Positions 24,289 through 32,626 of a stretch of DNA of 53,212 nucleotides are shown here, piece by piece (positions within the stretch are counted from its first letter, which is position 1; every line of letters begins with the position of its first letter). The stretch spans positions 1 to 53,212 of the forward strand of contig JAGAFM010000086.1 of NCBI GenBank assembly GCA_017612655.1, written 5' to 3'. The translations under genes were made by a program, and so were the position numbers. Source of the stretch: Clostridia bacterium. GTDB lineage: Bacteria; Bacillota; Clostridia; Oscillospirales; CAG-272. The notes below the pieces were generated by a model, which was not told where the DNA came from, ran no database searches, and saw nothing but the letters and a program-made list of their open reading frames with translations.

Positions 24289-25968
24289 TTACGGACAATA
24301 TGACTCCGTCTCCGATCTCAGATCCTCTCCGAGATTGCAGGTATAAATCCATTCGATCCGATCGCCGTCAAGGCAGACATACTGACCGCAGCCGATCATG
24401 GGGGATTCTCCGTTCACCTCGTACATCCAACCGGAGAGGGGCCCGTATTCCTGTTCGTAAAGATATCCGATCCCGCGAATATAGGCGGATTCGGCGGAAC
24501 CTGTTTTATCCAGGGCAATCCGGCGGGCCGCGGTCACTTCAGACAGCACCGTGTAGACGGTGTCTCCGAGGCGGATCTCCCACTCCGTCTCCGCCAAAAG
24601 AATCCCGTCGTCCGGAACAACGGGGCTGCTCCGGTCCTCGATGGTGTCGCACCGGATAGAAATGGTAACGACCCCGACGGGCTCCGCTTTTTCGGCTGTT
24701 GCGGACGCATAGTACTCTTCCGGAAGCTGAATTCTCGCAAGGAGAAGAAGGACTGCCAGCCCCGTGCATCCCGCCAGGATGATCAGATAGTTTTTGACAG
24801 TCCGCTTCCCGCGGAGGAAAAGAATCACGCATGTGACGATTCCGGCTCCAAAAAGAAAGAGAGAGGCCCAAATTCGGATTCGGTCCCAGCCGGAAGAGTT
24901 CTCATGAACTTCCGGCTCTTCCTGTGCGGAAGGCTCTTCCTTTTCCGATTGAGGTTCGGTGTCACTTTCCGGTACGGGATCAGTCTCCCCGGGTTCAGCC
25001 CGGGTCTCCGGGCGGTCCAGAATGTAAAAGGGGGATTTTCCTTCCGCCATCCTCAGATAGGCAATCAGTGCAGAGAATACCTGAACGGTCGCAGTTTGAT
25101 TCGACTCTCCTCCTTCGGTATGCGAATAAGAGCCGTCCGAAAGCCGGTACCGTTCCAAAACATCGAGCAAATCCTCTCCGTCCTTCCGGAACCGCTCATC
25201 GGCCGTGCAATCGATGCCGAGAGAAGAGAGCGCAAGAATCACCTGAGCCGTACTCTCCGCCGATTCCGCTCCGAAGCTGGAAAAACCGCCGGACGGATTC
25301 TGCCTCAGCGAGAGGAACTCTACCGCATGGTCCACAGCCTCCCGGACCTCGGGAAATTCGGTGCAGGACGGAGCAAGCGCCTGAATCGCCATTGCCGTCA
25401 CATCGACGTCTCCCATGGTTCCGAACACAGCCCAGCCGCCGTCTTCGGTCCTAAGCGAGAGCAGCTGCCCGCACGCCTCGGAGAGCGAACAGGTCTCTGA
25501 GGCGATCCCGTTGTTCAGAAGATGAATCCCGTAGATCCAGCTCATGACCCCCTGGGCGCCTATCGTGTCCTGGATCTCCAGCTCATCCTCCACATCCTCC
25601 AGACCGCATGCGAAAAGAGTCAGGGCATATTTCTGCCATGAGGTCGGAGAGGGATTGCTCTCCGTCTGCCTGAGGCTGGTCAGCAATGCGTCGGAATACC
25701 CGGAATAATCCAGTTCCTTCCACTGACGCAGCGCGATCACAAACCATTCCGAACCGTTTCCCGCTGCATCCAGCAGGGGTCCGTCGACCCACTCCTGCGG
25801 AGTCAGGACCCCGGCCCTTTGCAGCTGACCGTTCAGAAGTTCTTCACACAGGAAGGCAGCCTGCTCTGCCTTGCCGTCCGGAATCTCCCCTGCGCCGCTG
25901 ACCGGGCAGAGGGCGGAAACCGCAAACAGAAAAAGCAGAAGCAGAGCTGTGCAGATACGTTTTTTCAT
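24289..25968 (-). CDS. Intrinsic-factor-like surface protein: alpha/alpha toroid plus DUF4430
   Basis: The 559-residue product has a signal peptide (1-27). An alpha/alpha-toroid region of prenyltransferase/transcobalamin type follows, with GGW, GGF and GSY repeats near 177, 227 and 279 and the helix DVDVTAMAIQALAP. An acidic P/E/S linker (319-362) leads to two transmembrane helices (about 366-387 and 392-413), then a DUF4430 domain (about 431-548, with SGWMYEVNGE and GDRIEWIYTCN). In animal intrinsic factor and transcobalamin these two folds clamp cobalamin. Here both would lie outside the cell, joined by a membrane hairpin. It is last in a cobalamin-riboswitch operon with an ECF transporter, so corrinoid capture is the inferred role. 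The ATG has only a weak ribosome binding site. Confidence 0.7.
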   Translation of the reverse strand: MKKRICTALLLLFLFAVSALCPVSGAGEIPDGKAEQAAFLCEELLNGQLQRAGVLTPQEWVDGPLLDAAGNGSEWFVIALRQWKELDYSGYSDALLTSLRQTESNPSPTSWQKYALTLFACGLEDVEDELEIQDTIGAQGVMSWIYGIHLLNNGIASETCSLSEACGQLLSLRTEDGGWAVFGTMGDVDVTAMAIQALAPSCTEFPEVREAVDHAVEFLSLRQNPSGGFSSFGAESAESTAQVILALSSLGIDCTADERFRKDGEDLLDVLERYRLSDGSYSHTEGGESNQTATVQVFSALIAYLRMAEGKSPFYILDRPETRAEPGETDPVPESDTEPQSEKEEPSAQEEPEVHENSSGWDRIRIWASLFLFGAGIVTCVILFLRGKRTVKNYLIILAGCTGLAVLLLLARIQLPEEYYASATAEKAEPVGVVTISIRCDTIEDRSSPVVPDDGILLAETEWEIRLGDTVYTVLSEVTAARRIALDKTGSAESAYIRGIGYLYEQEYGPLSGWMYEVNGESPMIGCGQYVCLDGDRIEWIYTCNLGEDLRSETESYCP

Positions 25969-25999
25969 GATAACAGGCAAAAGACAGTCTTACCCGTCT

Positions 26000-26860
26000 T
26001 CAATCGTTGACGCCTCTCTTTTTGCCGAAAGAAACGAGAACGCCTGCGGAAAGAATCAGAACAACGGAAACCGCGACGAGGGAAGAGTCTCCGGTTTTCG
26101 GAGGCTGTTCGGCAGAAGCCGCCGTGATCTCGACGGAGCAGAGGGGCGCGACCAGATTCTGCGTCTCGGAAGAAGCGCTGATCCAGTGGCTGCCGGCCGC
26201 CGTCAGGGACAGCGTCACCTTTCCGTCCTCGCCGGTCGTGTACGACGTCGGTTCATCGTCCACCAGAATGGTTGCGCCGGAGACAGGGGCCGCGGACATG
26301 TTGTAGTTTTCATCATAAGCGTAAGCCTGTAGAGTAAGAGAAACGGACTGTCCCGCTTCTGCCGACTGATCGCCCTCGGCAAACCAGCAGAACGTATCGC
26401 TCCATGCCGTCAGATCCGTATAGACAAAGGCAGTTACGCGATCGCCGTCCTGAATCGGATCCGCCAGACTCCACGCGGCGACATTGTTGACGTAATAACC
26501 GTATCCTCCCCCGTTTTCCGTTCCGCAGAGTTTTGTCAGGGAAAGACCGTATTCTCCGATTTCTGCGCCGTAAGCGGCTGCGGCGCCTCCCTCAAACAGC
26601 GCCTCATGTGCGGCAAACAGAGCATCGGATATCGTCAGCGAGCCGTCGGCGTCGGAATCCGTCACCTCAAAAGGCTGATTCCGGGAGACAAAGTTCCCTT
26701 CCGCATCCAGCAGCGTGACGAAGACGGTGGGAGCCTCAGGGGAAGAAGCGCCAACGGTAGGTATCTCTTCCTCGGGGGAAAGATCATCCGCAGAAGCCGC
26801 AACCAGAAGAGATCCGGTCACAAGAAGCAGGGAAAGCAAGACAACGAGTACTTTTTTCAT
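26000..26860 (-). CDS. Sortase-type anchored DUF4430-like protein
   Basis: The 286-residue product has a signal peptide (1-24). A DUF4430-like domain (about 45-160) follows, with the family's YGYYVNN, then DPIQDGDRVTAFVY. An Ig/carboxypeptidase-regulatory-like beta domain (about 165-250) comes next, and then PPKTGDS (253-259), a hydrophobic helix and a KKRG tail. That ending matches LPXTG-like sorting signals of the xPKTGD kind, so it is probably linked to the cell wall. DUF4430 is the C-terminal cobalamin-contacting domain of transcobalamins. GGAGG lies upstream of the ATG. It sits 49 bases behind the S component, so a corrinoid-binding or relay role is inferred. Confidence 0.7.
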   Translation of the reverse strand: MKKVLVVLLSLLLVTGSLLVAASADDLSPEEEIPTVGASSPEAPTVFVTLLDAEGNFVSRNQPFEVTDSDADGSLTISDALFAAHEALFEGGAAAAYGAEIGEYGLSLTKLCGTENGGGYGYYVNNVAAWSLADPIQDGDRVTAFVYTDLTAWSDTFCWFAEGDQSAEAGQSVSLTLQAYAYDENYNMSAAPVSGATILVDDEPTSYTTGEDGKVTLSLTAAGSHWISASSETQNLVAPLCSVEITAASAEQPPKTGDSSLVAVSVVLILSAGVLVSFGKKRGVND

Positions 26861-26909
26861 GACAACCTCCAGTTTAACAAAAATCTATCTCAGAGAAAAA
26901 CGGCCGGTG

Positions 26910-27614
26910 TCAGGGATTCTCTTTGCTGAACAAACCGTATTTCTTCTTGAGCCGTTCCAGCTTTTCTCCGAACGGTTTGGAGAAAAGAAGCAGAAAAAGG
27001 ACATTTGATACCGCGTAGACGGCAGTCATGCCGGCGGAAGTCAGAACAATGGATCCGTATCTGGACAGAGTAAACGATCCTTCCATCCAGAGGGTAGACC
27101 AGATATCCATCGTGAAAGAATAGAACAGTCCGGCAAGAGCGCCGAAGAGGCACAGAAGGAAGCGCGACCGTTTCAACGGGGCGGACATCACCCCTGCTAG
27201 AAATCCGATCATTCCCCAGGAGAACATCTGAAACGGCGTCCAGGGTCCCTGACCGAAATAGAAATTCGAGATCACTGCGGAAAGCGATCCGACCGCGAAT
27301 CCGGCTTCTCTCCCGAGATAGACCGCCGCGAGAATCGTAATCGCGGTTACCGGCTTGAAACCCGGAAGCCAGGCGAAGAGAAACCGTCCTGCCGCTGAAA
27401 GCGCAACCAGGGCAGCCAGGGCAGTCAGTTCTCTGGAAGTGTTTTCGCGCCGTTCAAAGGAGTAGAACAAGGGGACGCATGACAGAACCGCAACACAAAG
27501 GGAGGTAAAGGCATAGTGTTTCTCCCGGAACACCAGGGTCCCGATTGTCATCAGCACGGGAATCAGGATCAGCCACAGGACAAGGGTGACGATCGCCTTT
27601 GCGCGTTTATTCAC
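26910..27614 (-). CDS. ECF transporter S component, probably corrinoid-specific
   Basis: The start is the GTG at 27614, with GGGAGG 9 bases upstream and an 8-base overlap with the ATPase stop, giving 234 residues. Six or more hydrophobic helices are visible. The segments GRFLFAWLPGFKPVTAITILA and SNFYFGQGPWTPFQMFSWGMIGFLAG are typical of ECF S proteins. S proteins bind the vitamin in the membrane and topple with EcfT. The cobalamin riboswitch upstream and the transcobalamin-like neighbours point to cobalamin or another corrinoid (CbrT-like role). Specificity is inferred from context, not from residues. Confidence 0.75.
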   Translation of the reverse strand: MNKRAKAIVTLVLWLILIPVLMTIGTLVFREKHYAFTSLCVAVLSCVPLFYSFERRENTSRELTALAALVALSAAGRFLFAWLPGFKPVTAITILAAVYLGREAGFAVGSLSAVISNFYFGQGPWTPFQMFSWGMIGFLAGVMSAPLKRSRFLLCLFGALAGLFYSFTMDIWSTLWMEGSFTLSRYGSIVLTSAGMTAVYAVSNVLFLLLFSKPFGEKLERLKKKYGLFSKENP

Positions 27615-29295
27615 GGCGCTCACCCTCCCGCTTTCCGTTTCTTCTGCAAAGCGAGACGACTTCCTCACAGGAAACCGCGTTCCGGAAATGATTTCTGGAG
27701 ATCCGATTTGCGGCCGTGGTATAGAAGGTATTCCCTGCAAAGAATTCGGCAGCGGGTGCGCTGGAAAGGATTTCTCCGTCAAAGAGGATTCCGCAGCGAT
27801 CCGCGACGGAAGCGGCGAACTCCACGTCGTGCGTGACCGTGACTAGCGTCACCCCGGTTTTCTTCCACTCGTAAAACAGATTCGCAAGAATTCGCTTCCC
27901 GTGAGCGTCTATGCCTTTGGTCGGCTCATCCAGCAGAAGGATTCTCGGCGACTGGAGAATGAGTTTGGCCAGGGCGGTCTTCTGCTGTTCCCCGCCGCTC
28001 AGATCGTAGGGATGGCGGTCCAGAAGCCGGTTCAGTCCCAGAAGATCCGCAACTTCCCGTATGCTCTCCCGGGCGGAATCGCCCGAAATCTCCATCATTC
28101 GGCACATGGACTCGAGTTCCAGCTCCACCGTCTGCTCCAGAAAAACGGAACTGATATCCTGCGGGAGTCTGGCAAGAGTATGCCGGTAGAGGGAGTTTCC
28201 GGAAAAGGACTGCAGTTTCCTGCCGAGAACGGAAACGGATCCCCGGTAAGGACGAATGAGACCGGACAATAAACGCAGAAGCGTGGTTTTTCCCGAACCG
28301 TTTCCTCCGAGGATACAGAGGTGTTCCCCGCGATGAACGGATAATGAGAGTCCGCGAAGAACGTCCGGGGATTCCTTTTCGAAGCGGAACCAGAGATCCC
28401 GCGCCTCCAGGACGGGCTCCCCGTCGAAGGGGGCAGCCTCCCGCGGCACGGTGTCGAAACGGTTCCCGTACGTCCCGGAAAGAAAGAGGCTTCCCTCCCG
28501 AACCGTCAGAGGGGCATCTCCCTCTTCACCCAGCTGATAGAAAATCCGCATGGAAGAGGGGAGACTGTCGAACATGGGGTGGTCCGAGAAACTTGAGAGT
28601 TGTTTCCCGACTTCCGCCGGACTTCCCGTACAGAGAATCCGTCCCTGTTCCATGAGAACAACCCGGTCGGAAAGCGGGAAAACCTCATCCAGACGATGCT
28701 CCGCGATCAGGATGGTCAGTCCGAGTTCCCGGTTCAGTTTTTCGAGCGTCTGCAGGAAGGCGGAGGCGGAAACCGGATTCAGCTGCGCGGTCGGTTCATC
28801 CAGGAGAAGGATGTTCGGCTCCATCGCCATGACGGAAGCCAGATTCAAAAGCTGCTTTTGCCCGCCGGACAGCTCCGCCGTCTTTTTGTGAAACCACTCC
28901 TCAATTCCGAAAAAGCCGGCGATCTCCGCAACCCTGCGGCGGATTCTCCCGCTTTCCCATCCGAGGCTCTCCAGTCCGAAAGCCAGTTCGTGCCAGACTT
29001 TGTCCGTCACAATCTGCGTCTCCGGATTCTGTCCCACAAACCCGAGCCGCGCTGCGCACCCCCTGTCGGGATAATCCCGGAGCGGTTTCCCTTCCAGAAA
29101 AATCTCTCCCTCCAGTTTTCCATAAGGGGCTATCTCACGCTTAATCAGTTGGAAAAGAGTAGTTTTTCCGCAGCCGGATTCCCCGCAGAAACAGACGAAT
29201 TCGCCGGGTTCCACCGCAAGGCTGAGCCCGTCTATCGCTTTATTCTGCTCCTGAGAATAGGAAAAACTCAGATTCTGGATCTGTAGAAGCGCCAC
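27607..29295 (-). CDS. Fused double ECF transporter ATPase
   Basis: A 562-residue chain containing two ABC ATPase domains, equivalent to EcfA and EcfA' joined. The first has Walker A GESGCGKTT, Q-loop FVGQNPETQIVTDKVWHEL, signature LSGGQKQ and LLLDEPTAQLNP. The second has GGNGSGKTT, LSGGEQQK and ILLLDEPTKGID. I start at the GTG at 29295, with GGAAAGGAG 8 bases upstream; the longer frame lies inside ecfT. It overlaps ecfT by 28 bases and the S gene by 8, so the three are translationally coupled. It is a dedicated motor, separate from ecfA1/ecfA2. Confidence 0.88.
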   Translation of the reverse strand: MALLQIQNLSFSYSQEQNKAIDGLSLAVEPGEFVCFCGESGCGKTTLFQLIKREIAPYGKLEGEIFLEGKPLRDYPDRGCAARLGFVGQNPETQIVTDKVWHELAFGLESLGWESGRIRRRVAEIAGFFGIEEWFHKKTAELSGGQKQLLNLASVMAMEPNILLLDEPTAQLNPVSASAFLQTLEKLNRELGLTILIAEHRLDEVFPLSDRVVLMEQGRILCTGSPAEVGKQLSSFSDHPMFDSLPSSMRIFYQLGEEGDAPLTVREGSLFLSGTYGNRFDTVPREAAPFDGEPVLEARDLWFRFEKESPDVLRGLSLSVHRGEHLCILGGNGSGKTTLLRLLSGLIRPYRGSVSVLGRKLQSFSGNSLYRHTLARLPQDISSVFLEQTVELELESMCRMMEISGDSARESIREVADLLGLNRLLDRHPYDLSGGEQQKTALAKLILQSPRILLLDEPTKGIDAHGKRILANLFYEWKKTGVTLVTVTHDVEFAASVADRCGILFDGEILSSAPAAEFFAGNTFYTTAANRISRNHFRNAVSCEEVVSLCRRNGKREGERRE

Positions 29296-30149
29296 AGCAG
29301 ATTCTCCTTTCCCTCCAGAAGAACCGGAAGAAGACAAAGAACGGAAAACAGCAGAATTGCCGCCGAAGCCAGGAGATCCGGCTTCGAGAGAACGATACTC
29401 GGGAAGAACTGGTAGGAAAGCCTTCCCGTAATCATGGCACAAAGGACACCCGCATCCAGCAAAAGGAGAAAAGCCAGCAAAACAGCATCTCTTCTGCGGA
29501 ACCGAAACAGGGAAAACCGGGTCCGTCCCGGGAGTCCGTACCCTCTGGCACGCATGAAGGTCCCCGTTTCGACCGCATTTTCCAGGATCCAGGTTACGGT
29601 TGCCGAAAAAACCCGGACGGTCCCCCTCCAGCGACTGGTCCAGACATCCTCTGTGTACAGTCCCAGAGATTTCTGCGCTTCGCGGATCGACTGAGCCTTC
29701 TGGCGGATCCGGGGGAGAAAACGCAAAGCCGTGGAAAGAACCAGCGCCAGCTTCGGCGACAGTCTGCCGAACAGATCAAGAAGTTTGTCTTCCGTCATGA
29801 TCTCTTTCAGACAGCGAAACCAGAAGAAAACCGAAACCAGCATCACTCCCAGATTGATTCCGTACAGAAGAGATTCCAGGGTAAGGGGGTCTCCGTTCAG
29901 GAAAATCAGGGGCGTCGCCCCGTTGTGGGAAACCAGAGGATTTACCAGTGTAACAAGGAGGACAAAGCAACAATAGGGAGCAACCGCCCGAAAGGAGCGG
30001 ACCGCGGGACAAATCCGGAAGCAGAACAGAACCCCGCCGATCAGGGAGATTCCCGTCAGAACCGGATTGCCGGAAAACATCGCGAAAAACAGAACGGAAA
30101 AGAAGAAAAAGGCAGAAACCAGAGGATGGCAGTCTGACAGTCTTGGCAT
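29268..30149 (-). CDS. ECF transporter T component of the corrinoid operon
   Basis: The start is the ATG at 30149, with GGGAGG about 9 bases upstream, giving 293 residues. The upstream part of the open frame is the riboswitch terminator and aptamer, so it is not coding. Several hydrophobic helices precede the cytoplasmic coupling region (ALRFLPRIRQKAQSIREAQKSLG), and the second coupling motif is MRARGYGLPGRTRF. It is the first gene after the cobalamin riboswitch. It differs clearly from the general EcfT at 1305-2117 and is probably used only by this operon's ATPase and S component. Confidence 0.85.
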   Translation of the reverse strand: MPRLSDCHPLVSAFFFFSVLFFAMFSGNPVLTGISLIGGVLFCFRICPAVRSFRAVAPYCCFVLLVTLVNPLVSHNGATPLIFLNGDPLTLESLLYGINLGVMLVSVFFWFRCLKEIMTEDKLLDLFGRLSPKLALVLSTALRFLPRIRQKAQSIREAQKSLGLYTEDVWTSRWRGTVRVFSATVTWILENAVETGTFMRARGYGLPGRTRFSLFRFRRRDAVLLAFLLLLDAGVLCAMITGRLSYQFFPSIVLSKPDLLASAAILLFSVLCLLPVLLEGKENLLWRFYRSRI

Positions 30150-30201
30150 TCGGGTTCCCTCCCTTTCCGCGTTCCGCATTTTTCGCCCGCCGACACTCGT
30201 C

Positions 30202-30258
30202 AAAAAGAAAAAAGTGAAGCCGGAAGATCGCGCATCGCGGCGATCCGCTGGATTCACT
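30202..30258 (-). terminator. Riboswitch-controlled intrinsic terminator
   Basis: On the minus strand AGTGAATCCAGCGGATCGC (from 30258) pairs with GCGATCTTCCGGCTTCACT (to 30213), followed by TTTTTTCTTTTTG (30202-30213). It stands between the cobalamin aptamer and the first ECF gene, about 50 bases upstream of its start codon, as expected for an expression platform. Confidence 0.85.
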
Positions 30259-30286
30259 CTTCGCACCAAAGAGGCAGAATTCCACA

Positions 30287-30470
30287 GAAGATACGGCAGG
30301 GGTCCTGACTTATGATGGGGCAGAAAGCCCGAAAGCAACAGATCCCTCCTGCAAAAATAGCAAAGAGACTGCGCTCCTCCCGTCAAATACAGTAATGGCG
30401 GTTGCTCCGGATTCGAACCGGATTACCTTTTCATCTACTCAGTTAACAACTTTTCAAAACCGTATCTTCC
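30287..30470 (-). promoter_or_regulatory. Cobalamin riboswitch aptamer
   Basis: Read on the minus strand, P1 is formed by GAAGATACGG (30469-30460) and CCGTATCTTC (30296-30287), a perfect 10-bp stem. Conserved core segments are present: GGTAATCCGGTTCGAATCCGG, GAGCAACCGCC, then ACTGTA, GGAGGAGCGCAGTC, and near the 3' end AAGTCAGGACCCCTGCC, which matches the conserved AAGTCAGGAGACCTGCC of cobalamin riboswitches. Bound cobalamin should favour the terminator at 30202-30258 and switch off the ECF operon. The CCGG...CCGG hairpin looks like a tRNA T-arm but belongs to the aptamer. Confidence 0.88.
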
Positions 30471-30496
30471 CGACATTATTCTTTTTTCCGGGGAAC

Positions 30497-30525
30497 AGTA
30501 TAGCACGGCGGGTTCAATCTGTCAA
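30497..30525 (-). promoter_or_regulatory. SigA promoter of the corrinoid uptake operon
   Basis: On the minus strand TTGACA (30520-30525), 17 bases, TATACT (30497-30502). Transcription would start near 30490, about 20 bases before the aptamer's P1 stem. Confidence 0.85.
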
Positions 30526-30630
30526 GTCCGAGTTTTGATCTTCTGAAGAATGCCTTTCCGGGACTCGCATCCCTGATGCGGTCCGAACGGAAGCGCCCGG
30601 GGAAAGTTCTTCCCGATTTTCGAAAATCCC

Positions 30631-30659
30631 TTGCTTTTTTCCCTGTCATTTGATAGAAT
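30631..30659 (+). promoter_or_regulatory. SigA promoter of the DUF4838 cluster
   Basis: TTGCTT (30631-30636), 17 bases, TAGAAT (30654-30659). The leader to the ATG at 30824 is about 160 bases. It is divergent from the corrinoid operon promoter. Confidence 0.65.
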
Positions 30660-30823
30660 GTTTGCTGTCCGAAAAGCGGTTGCGAAATTCCATGCAGCCG
30701 TATTTTCAACTGAACAACGACGGGGCATTCGCCGCCGGGAAGATCTGCTTTTCGCACGGAAAGAAGGCGAGATCGGATCACGGAAAACCCTTTGGACGGA
30801 TTGGCTCCGGGAGGAGGTCTGGA

Positions 30824-32614
30824 ATGAGAGCAGTAACAATCGGCGGACACGATCTTTCCGCGTTTCGGATTGTCCTTCCGAAAGAACCGAAAGGCGCGGA
30901 AAAAACCGGTGCAGCCTTTCTGCAGAAAGCCCTGCTTCAGTCCAGCGGGCTTGTCCTCCCCGTCGTCTCCGAGCCGGGGGAGCATAACATCTTCATCGGT
31001 GGAGAGAGACATTCCGAACGAATCCGCTGGGACGGATTCTGCATACTGACGGACGATCGCAATCTGTATCTGTTCGGCAACGAGGAAAGGGGCACGCTCT
31101 ATGCCTGCTACGAATTTGCCGAATCCAGACTCGGATACCGTTATTTCGCTGTCGGAGTCACCCGCATCTCCCGCGAGGGAGAGGTTCAGGTTCCGTCCGG
31201 ACTGGACGAAATCCACAATCCAGGATTCGAGGTTCGCCGGGTATCCTGGGCGGATCTCGCCTATGATCCGGAATTCGCCTCCCATGCGCGCGTCAATTCC
31301 CATCTGGAAGCTGACATGGAGGCATACGGGGGGACGGTCTACGACTTCATCCCCTGCCATACTTTCTACCAGTATTGTCCCGCGGACGAGTATTTCCGGG
31401 AGCATCCCGAGTACTACTCCGAGCGGGGCGGAAAACGAATCCCGTGCCGGGACGCCGGAGGACCCGGTCAGCTCTGTCTGACCAATCCGGATGTCCTCCG
31501 AATCGTCACAAACCGGATTCTGGAAGAGCTCAGGGAACATCCCGAGCGGAAACTGATCGACTTTTCGCAATGCGACTGCGGCAATTACTGTCAGTGCGAA
31601 AAGTGCGCGGCAGTAGATGCGGAAGAGGAGAGTCCCGCCGGAAGCATCGTCCGGTTCGTCAATGCGGTGGCGGAATCGGTGGAGCGCGAGTTCCCGGATG
31701 TTCTCGTTCAGACTTTTGCCTACGAATATTCCGTGAAGCCGCCGAAGTTCACGAAAGCCAGGAAGAACGTCCTGATCCGCTACTGCACCTACGACGCCTG
31801 TTTCCGGCACGCGCTGGACGACACGGACTGCGAGATCAATTCCGCAACCGTTCGGCCGGAAATGCTCGGCTGGAAGGAGCGCTGCAGTCAGCTCTCCCTG
31901 TGGGACTATCTGTCCAACTACAACTGCTATCTGGCGCCGTTTCCGAATCTTTACTCTCTCTGGAAAAACGCTTCGTTCTACGCGGAATGCGGGGTCCGTC
32001 ATCTGTACGAATCGATGGACACTACCCATTCCACGACCGGGCCTTACGGGGATCTGAAGACCTATCTGGCCGCAAAACTCTGCTGGAACCCAACCGTCAG
32101 CAAAGATGATTACCTGATCTGGATCGATGAATTCCTGGAGGCCTTCTACGGACCGGGATGGGAAGACATTCGCTCGTATCTGAAGCTGGAGCTTGAGACC
32201 ACGGAAGGACGCTGCTTTACCTGCAAGGAGCCGATCGACATCTGCTTCCTGTATTACAAAACCATTCCGGAGGTACCCAATCTGAAGCGCTTCCTTCGGA
32301 GGAGCTACACCGCCAAGCCGTATCAGCCGGTATATCCCAACCACGCGCTGTCCCGCCTTTGCGAGCGTCTGGACGAGGCAAAGGGCTGTTTTGACCGGGC
32401 CTATGAAAAGGCGGAAACCGATTTGCAGCGATACCGGATCAAACGGAGCAGGATCGCTCTGACCTATCTGGACCTGTTCTGCACCGAACACGACGAAACT
32501 GCCATGACCCCGACGGAGCGAAACGCCTACGAAGCGGAAGTGGAACAGTTCTACCGGGACAAGAAAGCTTACAACTACTACTACAACATTCACACCGAAT
32601 TCATGAGAAACTGA
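30824..32614 (+). CDS. DUF4838 protein, copy 1 (most divergent)
   Basis: The start is the ATG at 30824, with GGGAGGAGG upstream, giving 596 residues and no signal peptide. An N-terminal domain (about 1-125) of the GH67/GH20-associated type leads into a large DUF4838 region. Family landmarks are HPEYY, GPGQLCLTNPDVLRI, the cysteine cluster CQCEKCAAVD, a FAYEYSVKPPKFTKARKNVLIRY stretch and ACFRHALDD. It departs from copies 2-4: SQCDCGNYC replaces SQxDN, SPAGS replaces SHSGT, and HSTTGPYGDLKTYL replaces QGGMHPELKAYL. DUF4838 proteins are thought to be glycosidase-like, but I know no established substrate. First gene of a tandem array of four. Confidence 0.75.
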   Translation: MRAVTIGGHDLSAFRIVLPKEPKGAEKTGAAFLQKALLQSSGLVLPVVSEPGEHNIFIGGERHSERIRWDGFCILTDDRNLYLFGNEERGTLYACYEFAESRLGYRYFAVGVTRISREGEVQVPSGLDEIHNPGFEVRRVSWADLAYDPEFASHARVNSHLEADMEAYGGTVYDFIPCHTFYQYCPADEYFREHPEYYSERGGKRIPCRDAGGPGQLCLTNPDVLRIVTNRILEELREHPERKLIDFSQCDCGNYCQCEKCAAVDAEEESPAGSIVRFVNAVAESVEREFPDVLVQTFAYEYSVKPPKFTKARKNVLIRYCTYDACFRHALDDTDCEINSATVRPEMLGWKERCSQLSLWDYLSNYNCYLAPFPNLYSLWKNASFYAECGVRHLYESMDTTHSTTGPYGDLKTYLAAKLCWNPTVSKDDYLIWIDEFLEAFYGPGWEDIRSYLKLELETTEGRCFTCKEPIDICFLYYKTIPEVPNLKRFLRRSYTAKPYQPVYPNHALSRLCERLDEAKGCFDRAYEKAETDLQRYRIKRSRIALTYLDLFCTEHDETAMTPTERNAYEAEVEQFYRDKKAYNYYYNIHTEFMRN

Positions 32615-32626
32615 GGTGCCCGAATC

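Noticed and set aside
30390..30435. tRNA gene or tRNA-derived attachment site on the minus strand (T-arm-like CCGGTTCGAATCCGG)
   Set aside because: No anticodon or D arm can be built, and the flanking sequence fits a cobalamin riboswitch with a perfect P1 stem, so the hairpin belongs to the aptamer.
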